From assembly GCA_965224785.1 (NCBI GenBank), contig OZ245062.1:2170001-2234000 (forward strand): a stretch of DNA of 64,000 nucleotides, read 5' to 3'. Shown here piece by piece: positions 61,928 to 64,000 of the stretch (position 1 is its first letter; every line of letters begins with the position of its first letter). The stretch comes from JALSNL01 sp036479585. GTDB lineage: Bacteria > Bacteroidota > Ignavibacteria > Ignavibacteriales > Melioribacteraceae. Position numbers and translations under genes: made by a program. The notes below the pieces were generated by a model. It did no database searches. It was not told the origin of the DNA and saw nothing but the letters and a program-made list of their open reading frames with translations.

Positions 61928-63118
61928 TTGGATTTATTTAAAAAATGTTACGATTTTACAAGAGCAGACGATGTAAAAAAGTTAGGAGTTTATCCTTACT
62001 TTAGAGAGATTCAAGAAAATGAAGGACCCGAAGTTTTTATTGAAGGTAGAAAAATGATAATGGCTGGGTCAAATAATTACCTTGGTTTAACTGCTCACCC
62101 CAAAGTTAAAGAAGCTGCAATAAATGCAATTCGCAAATATGGGACAGGGTGTTCTGGTTCTAGATACTTAACTGGCACAATTGATCTTCATGTAAAATTG
62201 GAAGAAAAACTTGCAAAGTTTTTAGGTAAAGAATCTGTGCTACTGCTTAGCACTGGTTACCAAACTGCTCAAGCAATTATTCCTACTCTTGCACAACGTG
62301 GTTCACAAATTGTTTCTGATAAAGACAACCACGCTTGTATAGTTGCTGGTAACTTTATTGCCAAAGGTGCTGGTGTAGATATTTCGAGATACAAACATAA
62401 TAATATGGATGACCTTGAAAGAATTTTCAACAAGTTACCAAAAGAACAATCAAAATTATTAATTAGTGATGGCGTTTTTAGCACTGGTGGAGAAATTGTT
62501 GAATTACCAAGACTTGTAAAACTTGCAAAAGAGAATAATGCAAAAATTCTTATTGATGATGCACACTCTGTTGGAGTAATAGGCAAAGGCGGAAGAGGAA
62601 CAGCTAGTGAATTTGATTTGGTTGATGAAGTTGATATGACAATGGGAACTTTTAGCAAAACCTTTGGCTCACTTGGTGGCTTTGTTGCTGGAGATGCAAA
62701 AGTTATTGATTACATTAAGCACTTTGCACCAGCACTTATTTTTAGTGCCTCACCTACTCCATCTTCTGTTGCAGCAGCTTTGGCAGCTCTTGAAGTTTTG
62801 GAACAAGAACCAGAAAGAGTTGATATGCTTATAAAAAATGCTCAAAGAATTAGAGATGGTTTTATAAACTCCGGTTTTAATGTAATTGATGGAAGAACCG
62901 GAATTGTACCAGTAATTGTTGGTGATGATGAGATAGCTTTAGGAATGTGGCGAATGCTATATGACGAAGGAATTTTTGTAAATGTATTTGTTCCGCCTGG
63001 TGTTCCGGAAGGAAGACAAATGATGAGAACCAGTTATATGGCAACTCATAATGATGACCAACTTGATAAAATTATTGATACTTTTGATAAAGTTGGAAAG
63101 AAGTTAGGACTAATTTAA
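61928..63118 (+). CDS. spt: Serine palmitoyltransferase-like alpha-oxoamine synthase
   Basis: The 396-residue PLP enzyme of the AOS family has NNYLGLTAHPKV, GTGCSGSRYLTGT, DNHAC with His135 stacking on PLP, DDAHSVG (Asp210/211 and His213), and TFSKTFGSLGG with the PLP-binding Lys244. The family holds serine palmitoyltransferase, 8-amino-7-oxononanoate synthase and glycine C-acetyltransferase; the neighbourhood (CerR-like and bCerS-like genes) favours serine palmitoyltransferase, the first step of sphingolipid synthesis. Translation starts at TTG 61928, with GGAGG properly placed upstream (no ATG is near). A terminator lies between it and the next gene. Confidence 0.82.
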   Translation: MDLFKKCYDFTRADDVKKLGVYPYFREIQENEGPEVFIEGRKMIMAGSNNYLGLTAHPKVKEAAINAIRKYGTGCSGSRYLTGTIDLHVKLEEKLAKFLGKESVLLLSTGYQTAQAIIPTLAQRGSQIVSDKDNHACIVAGNFIAKGAGVDISRYKHNNMDDLERIFNKLPKEQSKLLISDGVFSTGGEIVELPRLVKLAKENNAKILIDDAHSVGVIGKGGRGTASEFDLVDEVDMTMGTFSKTFGSLGGFVAGDAKVIDYIKHFAPALIFSASPTPSSVAAALAALEVLEQEPERVDMLIKNAQRIRDGFINSGFNVIDGRTGIVPVIVGDDEIALGMWRMLYDEGIFVNVFVPPGVPEGRQMMRTSYMATHNDDQLDKIIDTFDKVGKKLGLI

Positions 63119-63132
63119 TTATCTGAATTTTC

Positions 63133-63168
63133 AAAAGCATACTTACAAATTAGTATGCTTTTTTTTTG
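63133..63168 (+). terminator. Terminator or attenuator between spt and the bCerS-like gene
   Basis: AAAAGCATACT and AGTATGCTTTT flank an 8-base loop, with eight or more T residues following, so a rho-independent terminator is expected. The bCerS-like gene starts just 11 bp further on, with its GGAG binding site right after the T run. The terminator thus either ends the spt transcript or throttles read-through to the next gene. Confidence 0.8.
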
Positions 63169-63178
63169 GAGAAAACTT

Positions 63179-64000
63179 ATGAGCAATATTACAATAAAAC
63201 CAGTCGTAGGTAAAAAAGAGTTTAATCAATTTCTAAAATTCCCATGGGTTATATATAAAGGTGATCCAAATTGGGTTCCGCCATTGTTAATGGAGAAGAA
63301 ACAAATTCTTGATGAAAAGAAAAATCCTTTTTTTAATGATGCAGAAATGGAATTGTTTCTTGCCACAAAAGATGGAAAACTTGTTGGTAGAATTGCCGCA
63401 ATAAAAAATGATGCTCATAATAAAACACATAATGAAAGTATTGGCTTCTTTGGATTCTTTGAATGTATAAACGATCAAGAAGTTGCTAACAAACTTTTAA
63501 GTACTGCAGAAGAATGGTTAAAGTCTAAAGGATTAAATGCAATGCGTGGCCCAGCAAATCCATCAAGCAATGATGAGTTTGCCCTTCTAATAGAAGGCTT
63601 TGACGACCCACCAAGACTGATGATGACATATAATCCAAAGTATTATATGGATTTACTTGACAACTATGGTCTAAAGAAAATTAAAGATTTACTTGCTTAC
63701 AGAATTGATAATAAAAAAATGTTAGCCTCAGAAAAATTAGTTAGAGTTGCAGAGTACGCCAAGAAAAGAGCAGGACTAAAAATTCATACTGTTGATATGA
63801 AAAACTTTAAAGCTGAATTAGAAAAAGTAAAATACGTTTATAATAAAGCTTGGGCTCCTAACTGGGGATTCATTCCAATGACTGAAGATGAAATTGATGC
63901 ACTTGCTAAAAATCTAAAACCACTTATAGAACCAAACTTAGTTTTGTTTGGAGAAATAGATGGCAAGGTAATTGGCTTTGTTCTTGGTATGCTTGACTAT
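63179..64000 (+). CDS. GNAT-like acyltransferase, probable bacterial ceramide synthase (cut by window end)
   Basis: The gene starts at ATG 63179 with GGAG upstream and remains open at the window end (274 codons). The protein has KFPWVIYKGDPNWVPPLL near residue 20, KDGKLVGRIAAIKNDAHN, GFFECINDQE and GLNAMRGPANPSSNDEFALLI near 120, features of the large GNAT-like proteins that include bacterial ceramide synthase (bCerS) of Caulobacter. It begins 61 bp after an spt-like gene, as expected for a ceramide locus, and would acylate the sphingoid base or 3-keto-sphinganine. The C-terminal part is outside the window. Confidence 0.72.
   Translation, partial: MSNITIKPVVGKKEFNQFLKFPWVIYKGDPNWVPPLLMEKKQILDEKKNPFFNDAEMELFLATKDGKLVGRIAAIKNDAHNKTHNESIGFFGFFECINDQEVANKLLSTAEEWLKSKGLNAMRGPANPSSNDEFALLIEGFDDPPRLMMTYNPKYYMDLLDNYGLKKIKDLLAYRIDNKKMLASEKLVRVAEYAKKRAGLKIHTVDMKNFKAELEKVKYVYNKAWAPNWGFIPMTEDEIDALAKNLKPLIEPNLVLFGEIDGKVIGFVLGMLDY

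Noticed and set aside
62269..62658. Minus-strand open frame of 129 residues
   Set aside because: It lies opposite the PLP-binding core of the spt-like gene and encodes nothing recognisable.

Overview
The window is AT-rich bacterial DNA. It most likely comes from the Ignavibacteria/Bacteroidota side of the FCB group. Three secreted proteins end in the type IX secretion (T9SS) sorting signature NYPNPFNP followed by a short beta domain, one promoter carries a Bacteroidota-type TAnnTTTG element, the tRNA gene encodes no CCA, and many secreted proteins have Tat or lipoprotein signals. I see no SusC/SusD pair, no complete insertion sequence, no CRISPR array and no phage genes.

Region 1 (1-22504, minus strand) is a long glycan and sugar-acid catabolic block: Gfo/Idh/MocA oxidoreductases with Tat signals, a ThuA-DUF6807 fusion, two alpha/beta hydrolases, three GH2 glycosidases (two of them tandem paralogues with chitobiase-like and PA14 domains), an aldo/keto reductase, a propeller plus helical-domain protein, an HpcH/HpaI aldolase and a GH32/GH43-like protein. 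Two REP-like palindromic elements lie between these genes.

Region 2 (22729-27103, plus strand) is a nickel-pincer cofactor operon, larC - PqiA-like membrane protein - larE - larB. No larA is visible here.

Region 3 (27134-37964) is an accessory island. It holds a BrnT/BrnA-like toxin-antitoxin pair whose toxin has an atypical N-terminus, a palindrome-rich structured element, and a restriction-modification operon (nuclease-methylase fusion, specificity subunit, small membrane protein). Downstream come an attC-like hairpin, the broken 5' end of a lamin-tail gene, a DUF4062-ATPase-winged-helix gene with a 12-bp tandem repeat, an intact CotH/lamin-tail T9SS protein, and a decayed T9SS C-terminus. 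All seven substitution mismatches in the stems I aligned around the restriction operon become G.T/G.U wobbles on the minus strand, which suggests that this strand folds.

Region 4 (37989-53440) is a second sugar block. On the minus strand are a metallophosphoesterase, a DoxX-like protein, a TIM-barrel/DUF1080 fusion, a Gfo/Idh oxidoreductase and an MFS symporter. Divergently, on the plus strand, are three Tat-exported Gfo/Idh/MocA enzymes, a seven-motif multiheme cytochrome c, a cytochrome b-like protein, a discoidin-like protein, an Agl23-like membrane glycosyltransferase and ApbE. DUF1080 hydrolases and Gfo/Idh enzymes together suggest oxidation of glycosides to 3-keto-glycosides followed by their cleavage, perhaps with electrons passed to the cytochromes.

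Region 5 (53569-64000) holds two T9SS cargo proteins, a double-HTH regulator, tRNA-Ala(GGC), a PhoD-like phosphatase, a small c-type cytochrome-like lipoprotein, and a GIY-YIG (DUF123) reading frame without a normal start codon. It ends with a probable bacterial ceramide locus: a CerR-like reductase, a serine-palmitoyltransferase-like enzyme and a bCerS-like acyltransferase cut by the window end.
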